Source of the DNA: Clostridia bacterium
GTDB taxonomy: Bacteria; Bacillota; Clostridia; Christensenellales; CAG-917
DNA length: 64,000 nt
NCBI GenBank assembly: GCA_017553325.1
Contig: JAFZMH010000009.1
Span: forward strand, 1-64,000
Reading direction: 5' to 3'
Each line of letters starts with the position of its first letter. Position 1 is the first letter of the stretch. This document shows, one piece after another, positions 26,678-33,642 of the stretch. Below the pieces are notes generated by a model. The model saw only the letters and a list, made by a program, of their open reading frames with translations. It ran no database searches and was not told the DNA's origin. Both the position numbers and the translations under genes were made by a program.

Positions 26678-28591
26678 ATGTACAACCCGCTTATTCACAA
26701 ACGACCTTACGGCGCGACTGCCGTAAACAAAGAGACCACAATCACTTTCCCTCTCGATACCTCACTGGGGATCAAGAGGGTTTTTGTGGTGCTTCGAAAG
26801 GTCTTTGGCGTGGGATGTGAAAACTGTGATTGTCTACGTGAAGACAACTATTCCGTAGGCGAGGTCGGCGGGGCGTTTTCTTCGGGGGAGAGCCCGAGGG
26901 AGATAGTCCATGCAAACGGCAGTTTCCGCTTTGAACTCCCACTGCTTAGGAGCGAGGACGGGCAAGATATATTCTTTGGCGCGTTCTCCTTGCAAGAGTA
27001 CGGAGTGTACAACTATCGCTTTGAAGGAGAGTTTGCGGACGGTTCGCTTGCGTTTTTCGGCAGGGACTATGACGGAACCGCGATGAGGGGCGATTGGTTG
27101 CCGGAATGGCAGTTGACCGTGTCAAAATACGACTATAAAACCCCAAATTGGGCAAAACGCGGCGTGATTTATCAGATATTCGCCGACCGTTTTGCAAGAG
27201 AAGGAGAGGTCGAGTTTTCAAAGAAGGGCAGACTTCACGCCGACTGGTACGAGCGTCCAGACATTGCGGAAGACGGTAGACATTACCGTGCGGACGACTT
27301 TTTTGGGGGCAACGCAAAGGGCATAATCTCCAAACTCGATTATCTCAAAGACCTCGGCGTCACCCTCATATATTTGTCGCCGATTTTCAAGTCCGGTTCA
27401 AATCATCGCTACGACACGGGCGACTATATGAAAATCGACGAACTCTTCGGCACGGAAGAGGAACTCAAATCTCTCATCGCCGAGGCGGGCAAGCGCGGGA
27501 TGAAGATTATGCTTGACGGCGTGTTCAACCACACGGGCGCGGACAGCATATATTTCAACCGCGAAGGCAATTACGATTCGCTGGGGGCGTATCAATCGAA
27601 AGACTCGCCGTATTTTGATTGGTACGATTTTGAGGAATACCCGAACAAATATAGCTGCTGGTGGGGGAGCACCGTCGTTCCAACCGTCAACAAGTCCGCA
27701 AAGGGCTATCAAGATCTCGTGCTCGGCGAGGGCGGAGTCATTGACAAGTGGACAAAACTCGGAGTTGCGGGTTGGCGTCTCGACGTTGTGGACGAACTGC
27801 CCATAGATTTCACCACTGCGCTCTGCAAAAAGGTCAAGAGCGAGGGCGAAGACGTGCTCATCGTGGGCGAAGTGTGGGAAGATGCCACCACCAAGATTTC
27901 CTATGAAAAGTGGCGCCCGTACTTTATGGGCGGTCAACTTGATTCCGTGATGAACTATCCCTTCAAAGAGGCGATAATAAACTACGTGACGACGGGCGAC
28001 CGCCGTGCGTTTGTAAGTAGCGTCACGCGCATACTCGAAAACTACCCCAAAGAGAGCCTTGATTGCCTCATGAACCTTGTGGACAGTCACGATACCGTGC
28101 GCGCGATCACAAAGCTCAGCGGAGTGGAAGCACCTGCGGAAAAGATAGACAGGGCAAACTTCCGCCTGTCGGACGACAAATATGCGCTTGCAAAGAAGCG
28201 CCTTATGTTTGCATCCAAACTGCAATACCTTTTGCCGGGTGTGCCCTGCGTCTACTATGGAGACGAGGCAGGCGTTCAAGGCTTTGAAGATCCTTTGAAC
28301 CGCGGGACCTATCCGTGGGGCAGAGAAGATGAAGAACTTGTTGCGCATTACAAAAAACTCGCAAAAACTCGCAAAAAATACGAGGAGTTTATGACGGGCG
28401 AGACGGTTTTTGTGCCCGACGACCAACTCGTCGTGTTTGAACGTCGCGCAAGAGGGCAACGCATCACCGTCTACGCCAACGCCAACCCCTATCCCGTCAA
28501 ACGCAAAGTCGTGGGGTATAGCATGAGCAAGGGGCGCATCGTAAACGACGTTGAGGTTGCGCCGTATTCCGTTAAAGTTGTAAAGGAATAA
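26678..28591 (+). CDS. GH13 alpha-glucan hydrolase, neopullulanase/cyclomaltodextrinase-like
   Basis: 637 aa without a signal peptide, so cytoplasmic. The four GH13 regions are present: DGVFNHTG, GWRLDVVDE (nucleophile Asp369), VGEVWED (acid Glu398) and LVDSHDT (Asp472). An N-terminal beta-domain of about 150 residues and the DSVMNYPF segment resemble the neopullulanase/maltogenic amylase group. It probably trims maltodextrins or limit dextrins left by GlgP; a debranching role is possible because no glgX or pulA is in the window. No ribosome site is visible before the ATG, which is 25 bases after element H. Confidence 0.9.
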   Translation: MYNPLIHKRPYGATAVNKETTITFPLDTSLGIKRVFVVLRKVFGVGCENCDCLREDNYSVGEVGGAFSSGESPREIVHANGSFRFELPLLRSEDGQDIFFGAFSLQEYGVYNYRFEGEFADGSLAFFGRDYDGTAMRGDWLPEWQLTVSKYDYKTPNWAKRGVIYQIFADRFAREGEVEFSKKGRLHADWYERPDIAEDGRHYRADDFFGGNAKGIISKLDYLKDLGVTLIYLSPIFKSGSNHRYDTGDYMKIDELFGTEEELKSLIAEAGKRGMKIMLDGVFNHTGADSIYFNREGNYDSLGAYQSKDSPYFDWYDFEEYPNKYSCWWGSTVVPTVNKSAKGYQDLVLGEGGVIDKWTKLGVAGWRLDVVDELPIDFTTALCKKVKSEGEDVLIVGEVWEDATTKISYEKWRPYFMGGQLDSVMNYPFKEAIINYVTTGDRRAFVSSVTRILENYPKESLDCLMNLVDSHDTVRAITKLSGVEAPAEKIDRANFRLSDDKYALAKKRLMFASKLQYLLPGVPCVYYGDEAGVQGFEDPLNRGTYPWGREDEELVAHYKKLAKTRKKYEEFMTGETVFVPDDQLVVFERRARGQRITVYANANPYPVKRKVVGYSMSKGRIVNDVEVAPYSVKVVKE

Positions 28592-28596
28592 AAAAT

Positions 28597-28619
28597 GCCA
28601 CTCTATTGAGTGGCTTTTT
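28597..28619 (+). terminator. Terminator of the glycogen cluster
   Basis: GCCACTC-TATT-GAGTGGC followed by TTTTT, five bases after the GH13 gene. The preceding A run would also serve the convergent gene. Confidence 0.88.
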
Positions 28620-28626
28620 AATTGTT

Positions 28627-29349
28627 TTAATTGGTTAAACTTTTTTTATATATTTTCCCGTTCAATGTGGAAAGCATATTGTCGTTTATTGCAGTTAACG
28701 TCATTTTTTTATTGCCTACCGACGTCATTAAATACAATTTATCGTTTTCACAACGCACGGTTCCTTCGTTAATTAGATTGTCTTTCGCGTAAATTTTGAA
28801 GGAGTTCCCTTTTATAACTATGGTTGAGTCCTCATTTTTAAACGCACCTGCAAAACGGTGTGATTGTGCCTCGGGAAAAGGTGCGTCTCTATTCGTTCCG
28901 CAGCCCTTACAATAGTTTAAGTCTTTTGGATTTCGAGTGTTGCACACCAAACATATCCAGTCGTCGTTGCTTTTGCGTTCTTTCTCGCTGTTTTCAGGAG
29001 TCACGAATGTCTTTTTTTTAGAAGATAGCTTAGTGTTTGATTGAGATTCATTGTCATTTAAAGTTTTATCTTCACAGCTTTGGCCATCGTTGGAGAGGCA
29101 ATTCTTTTGGAAAGGAAAAATCAATAAAATTATTATATATCCCAAAATTCCAAACAAAGAACCGAGCCAAAAACCGATTTTTTCATTTATACCTCGTTGT
29201 TGTGCTATTAAGCGACCAAGCCTACCTAAAAAGTATGCTAAGACTATAATGAGGGCAAGCCCAATTATGCTGCCTAACACACAGGCGGCAATTATTCCTG
29301 CAACAACTTTTTCGGCTTCTGAAGTTGCGTTGAGTATAGAAACAAACAT
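28627..29349 (-). CDS. Membrane protein with RanBP2-type zinc finger, unknown function
   Basis: 240 aa. Two hydrophobic segments lie at about 15-45 and 58-80. A low-complexity polar stretch follows, then a zinc finger of RanBP2 type (WICLVC-x3-N-x6-C-x2-C, about 131-152), and a C-terminal beta-rich part (about 170-240) that reads like a small PH-like domain. Base composition is more AT-rich than the neighbours and codons are less biased, which may mark a later arrival. It has a strong ribosome site (GGAGGAG) and a near-consensus promoter whose spacer holds an operator, so it is probably repressed by the divergent XRE regulator. Confidence 0.8.
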   Translation of the reverse strand: MFVSILNATSEAEKVVAGIIAACVLGSIIGLALIIVLAYFLGRLGRLIAQQRGINEKIGFWLGSLFGILGYIIILLIFPFQKNCLSNDGQSCEDKTLNDNESQSNTKLSSKKKTFVTPENSEKERKSNDDWICLVCNTRNPKDLNYCKGCGTNRDAPFPEAQSHRFAGAFKNEDSTIVIKGNSFKIYAKDNLINEGTVRCENDKLYLMTSVGNKKMTLTAINDNMLSTLNGKIYKKSLTN

Positions 29350-29374
29350 TTTTCTCCTCCGTTTTTATGATCCA

Positions 29375-29403
29375 ATTATAATTCTCAATTTTTGAGATGT
29401 CAA
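29375..29403 (-). promoter_or_regulatory. Promoter of the zinc-finger membrane gene with embedded operator
   Basis: Minus strand TTGACA (29398-29403), 17-bp spacer, TATAAT (29375-29380). The perfect palindrome TCTCAA-TTT-TTGAGA (29383-29397) fills the spacer, where a bound repressor would block polymerase. Confidence 0.8.
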
Positions 29404-29411
29404 CATAATAT

Positions 29412-29430
29412 TCTCAATATTTGATACACT
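29412..29430 (+). promoter_or_regulatory. Second operator and leaderless XRE promoter
   Basis: TCTCAA-TAT-TTGATA (29412-29426) is a one-mismatch copy of the first operator, 29 bp away. It overlaps a -10 box TACACT (29425-29430) that lies six bases before the XRE start. No good -35 is seen. This suggests autoregulation. Confidence 0.6.
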
Positions 29431-29436
29431 AATAAT

Positions 29437-29637
29437 ATGGAAAACAATTTCAAAGAGAATTTGAAACAGTTGAGAAAAGAGGGCGGTTTGTCTCAGACGC
29501 AGTTGGCAAACGCACTCAATTTGACTGTAAAGACGATTTCTCATTGGGAGACCGGCTATACCGAACCGAGTATAAAACAAATACTCGAACTCGCGGAGTT
29601 TTTCCACGTTTCGCTTGAAGATTTGCTTTGCAAATAA
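29437..29637 (+). CDS. Small XRE-family transcriptional regulator
   Basis: 66 aa, essentially one Cro/CI helix-turn-helix (LSQTQLANALNLTVKTISHW) plus the final helix. It is the likely repressor of itself and of the divergent membrane protein, through the two TCTCAA palindromes between them. No ribosome site is present and the -10 box is six bases from the ATG, so the mRNA may be leaderless. Confidence 0.88.
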   Translation: MENNFKENLKQLRKEGGLSQTQLANALNLTVKTISHWETGYTEPSIKQILELAEFFHVSLEDLLCK

Positions 29638-29640
29638 AAA

Positions 29641-29662
29641 ACGGCACTCAGCAGAGTGCCGT
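29641..29662. terminator. Bidirectional terminator between XRE gene and mrp
   Basis: ACGGCACTC-AGCA-GAGTGCCGT with an A run on the left and T-rich sequence on the right, between two convergent genes. Confidence 0.85.
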
Positions 29663-29679
29663 TTAAATTTATTAAATTT

Positions 29680-30492
29680 TTATTTTTCAATTTCTCGCAA
29701 TGCTTCTTGCAAATACTCTTGAGCATTGAGTGTTTCAACTTCGCCGGCGTCGACCGCCTTTGCGATATTTGCGTCCATAGGCATACGCCCGAGGACTTTG
29801 AGGTTGAAGTCTTTTGCCACGTCATTGAGTTTGCTTGCGCCAAAGAGGTTTATCTCTTTGCCGCAGTCCGGGCATTTGATATAGCTCATATTTTCCACGA
29901 CGCCCAAGATCTTGATGTTCATCTTGTTTGCCATCTTGACCGCCTTTTCGACAATCATAGAGACGAGTTCCTGCGGAGAGGTGACGATGATTATGCCGTC
30001 CAACTTGATGGACTGGAAGACGGTGAGAGGCACGTCGCCCGTTCCCGGAGGCATGTCCACAAACATATAGTCCACGTGGTCCCAAACGACGTCCGTCCAG
30101 AACTGTTTGACCATGCCGGCAATGACAGGTCCACGCCAAATGACGGGATCCGTCTCGTCTTCGAGAAGAAGATTGGAGGACACGATTTTGACGCCCATAC
30201 GTGAGATTGCCGGATATAGTCCGTTTTGATCTCCTTCAAGTCCGCCGTTTACGCCGAACGCCTTTGGAATGGACGGACCGGTCACGTCTGCGTCCAAAAT
30301 TGCAACGTCGTTGCCCTTTCTTGCCATACCGACGGCAAGGAGCGAGGTGACCAAAGATTTGCCGACGCCGCCCTTTCCGCTGACGACGCCAATTACCTTT
30401 TTGACAAAGGAAAACTCGTTTTGTTTTTCAAAAGTGATACGGCTCGGGCAATCTTGTCCGCAGGAGCCGCAATCGTGTGTGCAATCGCTCAT
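29680..30492 (-). CDS. mrp: Mrp/NBP35-family iron-sulfur carrier ATPase
   Basis: 270 aa. It is a deviant Walker ATPase (GKGGVGKS, about 39-46) that assembles or carries iron-sulfur clusters. The N-terminus has a Cys set (CTHDCGSCGQDC) as in NBP35-type proteins, and the C-terminal CPDC (in IKCPDCGKE) bridges the dimer-bound cluster. VDMPPGTGD is the conserved switch. It is monocistronic; the rubrerythrin gene diverges from it. Confidence 0.93.
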   Translation of the reverse strand: MSDCTHDCGSCGQDCPSRITFEKQNEFSFVKKVIGVVSGKGGVGKSLVTSLLAVGMARKGNDVAILDADVTGPSIPKAFGVNGGLEGDQNGLYPAISRMGVKIVSSNLLLEDETDPVIWRGPVIAGMVKQFWTDVVWDHVDYMFVDMPPGTGDVPLTVFQSIKLDGIIIVTSPQELVSMIVEKAVKMANKMNIKILGVVENMSYIKCPDCGKEINLFGASKLNDVAKDFNLKVLGRMPMDANIAKAVDAGEVETLNAQEYLQEALREIEK

Positions 30493-30612
30493 AATTGCTC
30501 CTTGTTGTTTTGCTGAGTATATGATAGCACAAAAAACGATTTTTCAAAAGGTTTTCAAGTATATTTTTTCATCCGTTTTGCAATAATCATAAAAACGAAA
30601 AGGAGAACGAAT

Positions 30613-31200
30613 ATGAAACTTTTGGAAAGCAAAACACTTCAAAACCTTGCCCGTTCATTCGCCGGCGAAACGCAGGCGTCCACGCGCTACAAGTTTATCG
30701 AGTACGGCGCGAGAAACGAGGGCTACAACGCACTCGCGGAGGTTATCGACAAGATAGCCTTCAACGAGTTCAATCACGGGCGTATGTTTTACACCTACAT
30801 TCAGCAGGCGAGCCCGAAGATGATAGAAAACATCGACATCTCGGCGGGCTATCCCTTCAAAGAAAAGTGGAATCTCGTCGAAAACTTGAAACTCGCCGCC
30901 GACGACGAGGAGCACGACCGCAATCTCTACAAAGAGTTCGAGAAGGTCGCTCGCGAAGAAGGGTTTGAAGAGATTGCGAATCTCTTTGCAATGACCGCAA
31001 GCGTCGAGGAGTGCCACAAGAAACTCTTCCTCGATTTGTATCAACAATTCTCATCCGGCACCGCCTACAAAAAGGACAAGACCGTCAAGTGGAAGTGCTC
31101 CGGTTGCGGCTATGAAGCAGAGTCCAAAGAGGCTTGGGACAAGTGCCCATTATGCCAAGCGGAACAGGGGTTCGTAATGCTACAAGTCGCAAGCAAGTAA
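30613..31200 (+). CDS. rbr: Rubrerythrin
   Basis: 195 aa. It reduces hydrogen peroxide in anaerobes. The N-terminal ferritin-like di-iron domain (about 1-145) carries its ligands in GETQAS, NEFNH, DDEEHD and SVEECHK. The C-terminal rubredoxin-like domain has CSGCGYE and CPLCQAE for one iron. AAAAGGAG precedes the ATG. It diverges from mrp and is followed directly by element I, whose left arm overlaps the stop. Confidence 0.96.
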   Translation: MKLLESKTLQNLARSFAGETQASTRYKFIEYGARNEGYNALAEVIDKIAFNEFNHGRMFYTYIQQASPKMIENIDISAGYPFKEKWNLVENLKLAADDEEHDRNLYKEFEKVAREEGFEEIANLFAMTASVEECHKKLFLDLYQQFSSGTAYKKDKTVKWKCSGCGYEAESKEAWDKCPLCQAEQGFVMLQVASK

Positions 31201-31324
31201 AACCGCACTATTTGGCGAATAGCTGCGTCAATGCACTTTGTTCTCTCAACCGTGTACGGTTTTGTACACTGGGTTGGTCGCTCAAAGCACATTTCCTTGC
31301 TCTTCATCCAAATATTGCGGTTTT
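31199..31324 (+). repeat. Palindromic intergenic element, copy I
   Basis: Arms AAAACCGCACTATTTGG and CCAAATATTGCGGTTTT with one mismatch. The inner stem GCACTTTG/CAAAGCAC region and CAACC/GGTTG lead to the cap GTGTAC-GGTTTT-GTACAC. The tail ends in CATC. The right arm ends in TTTT. Confidence 0.88.
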
Positions 31325-31382
31325 GAACAAAATCGGATTATAATTGCAAAAACAATACTTTATCATGCAAAAATGCATAAAT

Positions 31383-31405
31383 AAAAGGCGCGTTCTGCGC
31401 CTTTT
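31383..31405. terminator. Bidirectional terminator
   Basis: AAAAGGCGC-GTTCT-GCGCCTTTT between element I and the convergent activase gene. Confidence 0.85.
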
Positions 31406-31424
31406 TGTATAAATCGCAATTTTT

Positions 31425-32123
31425 TTAGAAGTTATAGCCTCTTATTCCGACTTGCCCGACTTTATCGTTGAAGAGCGGAACGAAAGCTTCGGTTTCGGCT
31501 TTGGTGAAATCGGTGAAGCCGTGGGAGATGCAACCCTCTGTGTCGTTGTAATGCTGCATGAAATAGCGTTTCGCACCCTTTATCCACTCGGCGATTTCCT
31601 TCATATCGTCTTCCGTGTGGAACTCCTTTATGAGAGTTGTGCGGAACTCGTAGTCGACGCCCGAGGTTTTCAAGATATTTATGCTCTCGTCGATTTTGTC
31701 AAGGTCGACGTCTTTTACGCCGGTTGTTAAGGCGTATTTCGATTTGCTGTTTTTGACGTCCATCGCCACGTAGTCGAGAAGGCCTCTTTCAAGCAGGTCT
31801 TTGAGCACGTCGGGGCGGAGCCCGTTCGTGTCGAGTTTGGTGGCATAGCCGAGTGCGCGCACCTTCTCATAGAACTCGGCGAGCCCCTGTTGCAAGGTCG
31901 CTTCGCCACCCGTCACGCACACCGCGTCCACCAAGCCTTTGCGCTTGACGAGATAGTCGAACACCTCGTCCACCGAAATCTCTTGGCTCTTTACGTCGCC
32001 CACGACAAGTGCGCCATTGTGGCAAAACGGACAGCGGAAATTGCACCCGCCCGTGAATACCGTGCAGGCGATTTTGCCGTCGTAGTCGACCATTGAAAAC
32101 TTTTCAAAACCGCATATAATCAT
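31425..32123 (-). CDS. Anaerobic ribonucleotide reductase activating protein, radical SAM
   Basis: 232 aa. The radical-SAM cluster motif CNFRCPFC is at about residues 27-34, and VTGGEATLQ is the SAM-binding GGE segment. The layout fits the NrdG2 family (glycyl radical activase for NrdD) rather than classical NrdG; a pyruvate formate-lyase activase role cannot be excluded because neither partner gene is here. No ribosome site precedes the ATG, and a promoter ends nine bases before it. Confidence 0.88.
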   Translation of the reverse strand: MIICGFEKFSMVDYDGKIACTVFTGGCNFRCPFCHNGALVVGDVKSQEISVDEVFDYLVKRKGLVDAVCVTGGEATLQQGLAEFYEKVRALGYATKLDTNGLRPDVLKDLLERGLLDYVAMDVKNSKSKYALTTGVKDVDLDKIDESINILKTSGVDYEFRTTLIKEFHTEDDMKEIAEWIKGAKRYFMQHYNDTEGCISHGFTDFTKAETEAFVPLFNDKVGQVGIRGYNF

Positions 32124-32132
32124 AGTGAATAT

Positions 32133-32161
32133 ATTTTAACACATTACGCCCACTCGTGCAA
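32133..32161 (-). promoter_or_regulatory. Activase promoter (near-leaderless)
   Basis: Minus strand TTGCAC (32156-32161), 17-bp spacer, TAAAAT (32133-32138), nine bases before the ATG. Confidence 0.65.
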
Positions 32162-32168
32162 ACGTTTC

Positions 32169-32197
32169 TTTACATTAGTTTTTGTTTGTGATATAAT
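32169..32197 (+). promoter_or_regulatory. Chromate-type transporter promoter (near-leaderless)
   Basis: TTTACA (32169-32174), 17-bp spacer, TATAAT (32192-32197), ten bases before the ATG. It is back to back with the activase promoter, with only seven bases between the two -35 boxes. Confidence 0.75.
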
Positions 32198-32207
32198 ACG
32201 TTTTGCC

Positions 32208-32939
32208 ATGGAAAAGAGAACTGCAAAGCAATATTTTAAAGAACTTTTTCAGATGTTCCTCGTCTTTTTGAAGATAGGGTTCTTTTCCTTTGGCGGCGGC
32301 TATGCCATGCTCGCGCTCATAGAGGGCGAGGTCGTAGACAAAAAGCATTGGCTCACGCACTCGGAAATGAGCGAGATTTTTGCAATCGCGGAGAGTACGC
32401 CGGGGCCGATTGCCATAAACACCGCAACTTTTATCGGGGCAAAGCGCCTCGGAGTGTTTGGCGGAATATTCGCGACGCTGGGCGTCGTCATCCCGTCCTT
32501 TGCAATCATTGTCGCGCTGTCCTATATTTTGGAACTCGTCAAGGACAACAAGTGGGTTGGTTTCCTCTTCCGCGGTATCCGTGTCGGAGTGCTCGTGCTA
32601 ATTGCGAGGGCGGTGCTTTCATTTTTCAAGAATATGCGCAAGACGGTCTTTTCGTTTGCGCTTTGCGCGATTGCGTTCTTACTCGTATTTTTGGTCAAGG
32701 TTGACGTCATTTACGTCATACTCGGCACGATAGTCCTTTGCTCGATAATCGTGGCGTGGGAGAGTTATTACAGAAATCATCGCTTGCACATGCTTGGCAC
32801 GGCGGAGTATTACAGTGAAAGGCTCGGCAAACCGCTTGAGGTTGATGAATACGTCGGCGAAAAGTCCGTTCAAAAGGGCATTGTAAAGATACGGAAAGGC
32901 AAGGATGCCGAAACGGCGTCCGAGGAGGGCGGCGTATGA
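32208..32939 (+). CDS. Chromate transporter family protein, first half
   Basis: 243 aa. It is a short-chain CHR protein, one half of a two-gene transporter. The family signatures FFSFGGGYAMLALIE (about 25-39) and AESTPGPIAINTATFIG (about 61-77) are present, with about five to six membrane segments and a charged C-terminal tail of about 55 residues. Natural substrates of clostridial members are uncertain despite the name. The stop overlaps the next start by four bases (ATGA). The start has no ribosome site. Confidence 0.9.
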   Translation: MEKRTAKQYFKELFQMFLVFLKIGFFSFGGGYAMLALIEGEVVDKKHWLTHSEMSEIFAIAESTPGPIAINTATFIGAKRLGVFGGIFATLGVVIPSFAIIVALSYILELVKDNKWVGFLFRGIRVGVLVLIARAVLSFFKNMRKTVFSFALCAIAFLLVFLVKVDVIYVILGTIVLCSIIVAWESYYRNHRLHMLGTAEYYSERLGKPLEVDEYVGEKSVQKGIVKIRKGKDAETASEEGGV

Positions 32940-33556
32940 TTTATCTCGACCTCTTCTGGACGTTCTTCCAAATCGGCTTGTTCACGATAGGCGGCGGGCA
33001 GGCTATGATTCCGATGATTATGACCAACGTCGTAAACAAGGGTTGGATGGAATACGAGGCGCTCGTGGACTTTATCGCAATCAGCGAGAGCACCCCGGGT
33101 CCGTTTGCCGTGAATATTGCAACCTATTCCGGTCTCGTGGCGGCGCAGGGCGCGGGCGGTATCGGCGTTTTGGGCGCCATGTGTTCTACGCTCGGTGTGG
33201 TGTTACCATCTGTAATAATAATTTTGCTTATAGCAAAAATCTTTACGACGTTCATGAAAAATCGCGCGGTAAAAGAGGTGTTCTTGGGCGTCGGCGCAAC
33301 CGTCACGGGATTGCTTGCATCGGTATGGTTCAGCCTTTTTCTCACTCTCATATTCGGTTTGAGCATAGCAAATTATAGTCTTGTCGGCACTTTCAATCCG
33401 GACTGGATAAGCCTTGGACTGTTTGCCGTCGTAATGCCCGTCTCCTTCATCAAAATCAAGGGCAAAAAATTCCCGCCGATTTTGCTTGTCGTTATTTGCG
33501 CGCTCCTTGGACTATTGGTTTTCGGACTGTTTGATTATTTCGGGGTCGCCGTGTGA
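32936..33556 (+). CDS. Chromate transporter family protein, second half
   Basis: 206 aa. It is the partner of the preceding gene, with the parallel signatures GLFTIGGGQAMIPMI (about 14-28) and SESTPGPFAVNIATYSG (about 46-62) and about five membrane segments. Short-chain CHR proteins normally need both members. Translation is probably coupled through the ATGA overlap. A strong bidirectional terminator follows. Confidence 0.9.
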   Translation: MIYLDLFWTFFQIGLFTIGGGQAMIPMIMTNVVNKGWMEYEALVDFIAISESTPGPFAVNIATYSGLVAAQGAGGIGVLGAMCSTLGVVLPSVIIILLIAKIFTTFMKNRAVKEVFLGVGATVTGLLASVWFSLFLTLIFGLSIANYSLVGTFNPDWISLGLFAVVMPVSFIKIKGKKFPPILLVVICALLGLLVFGLFDYFGVAV

Positions 33557-33597
33557 GAGAACTATAAGAGTTTTGATATATGACAAAAAGGCAATAA

Positions 33598-33622
33598 AAA
33601 ACCGCACCAAAGGTGCGGTTTT
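33598..33622. terminator. Bidirectional terminator
   Basis: AAAACCGCACC-AAA-GGTGCGGTTTT between convergent transporter genes. Confidence 0.9.
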
Positions 33623-33642
33623 ATTTTTTGTTATTGCACGGT

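Noticed and set aside
1-31324. Integron attC sites as explanation for the palindromic elements
   Set aside because: No integrase gene and no RYYYAAC/GTTRRRY ends; flanking genes are housekeeping genes in normal order.
32208-33556. Chromate resistance
   Set aside because: The family name does not establish the substrate; no reductase or regulator of a chromate operon is present.
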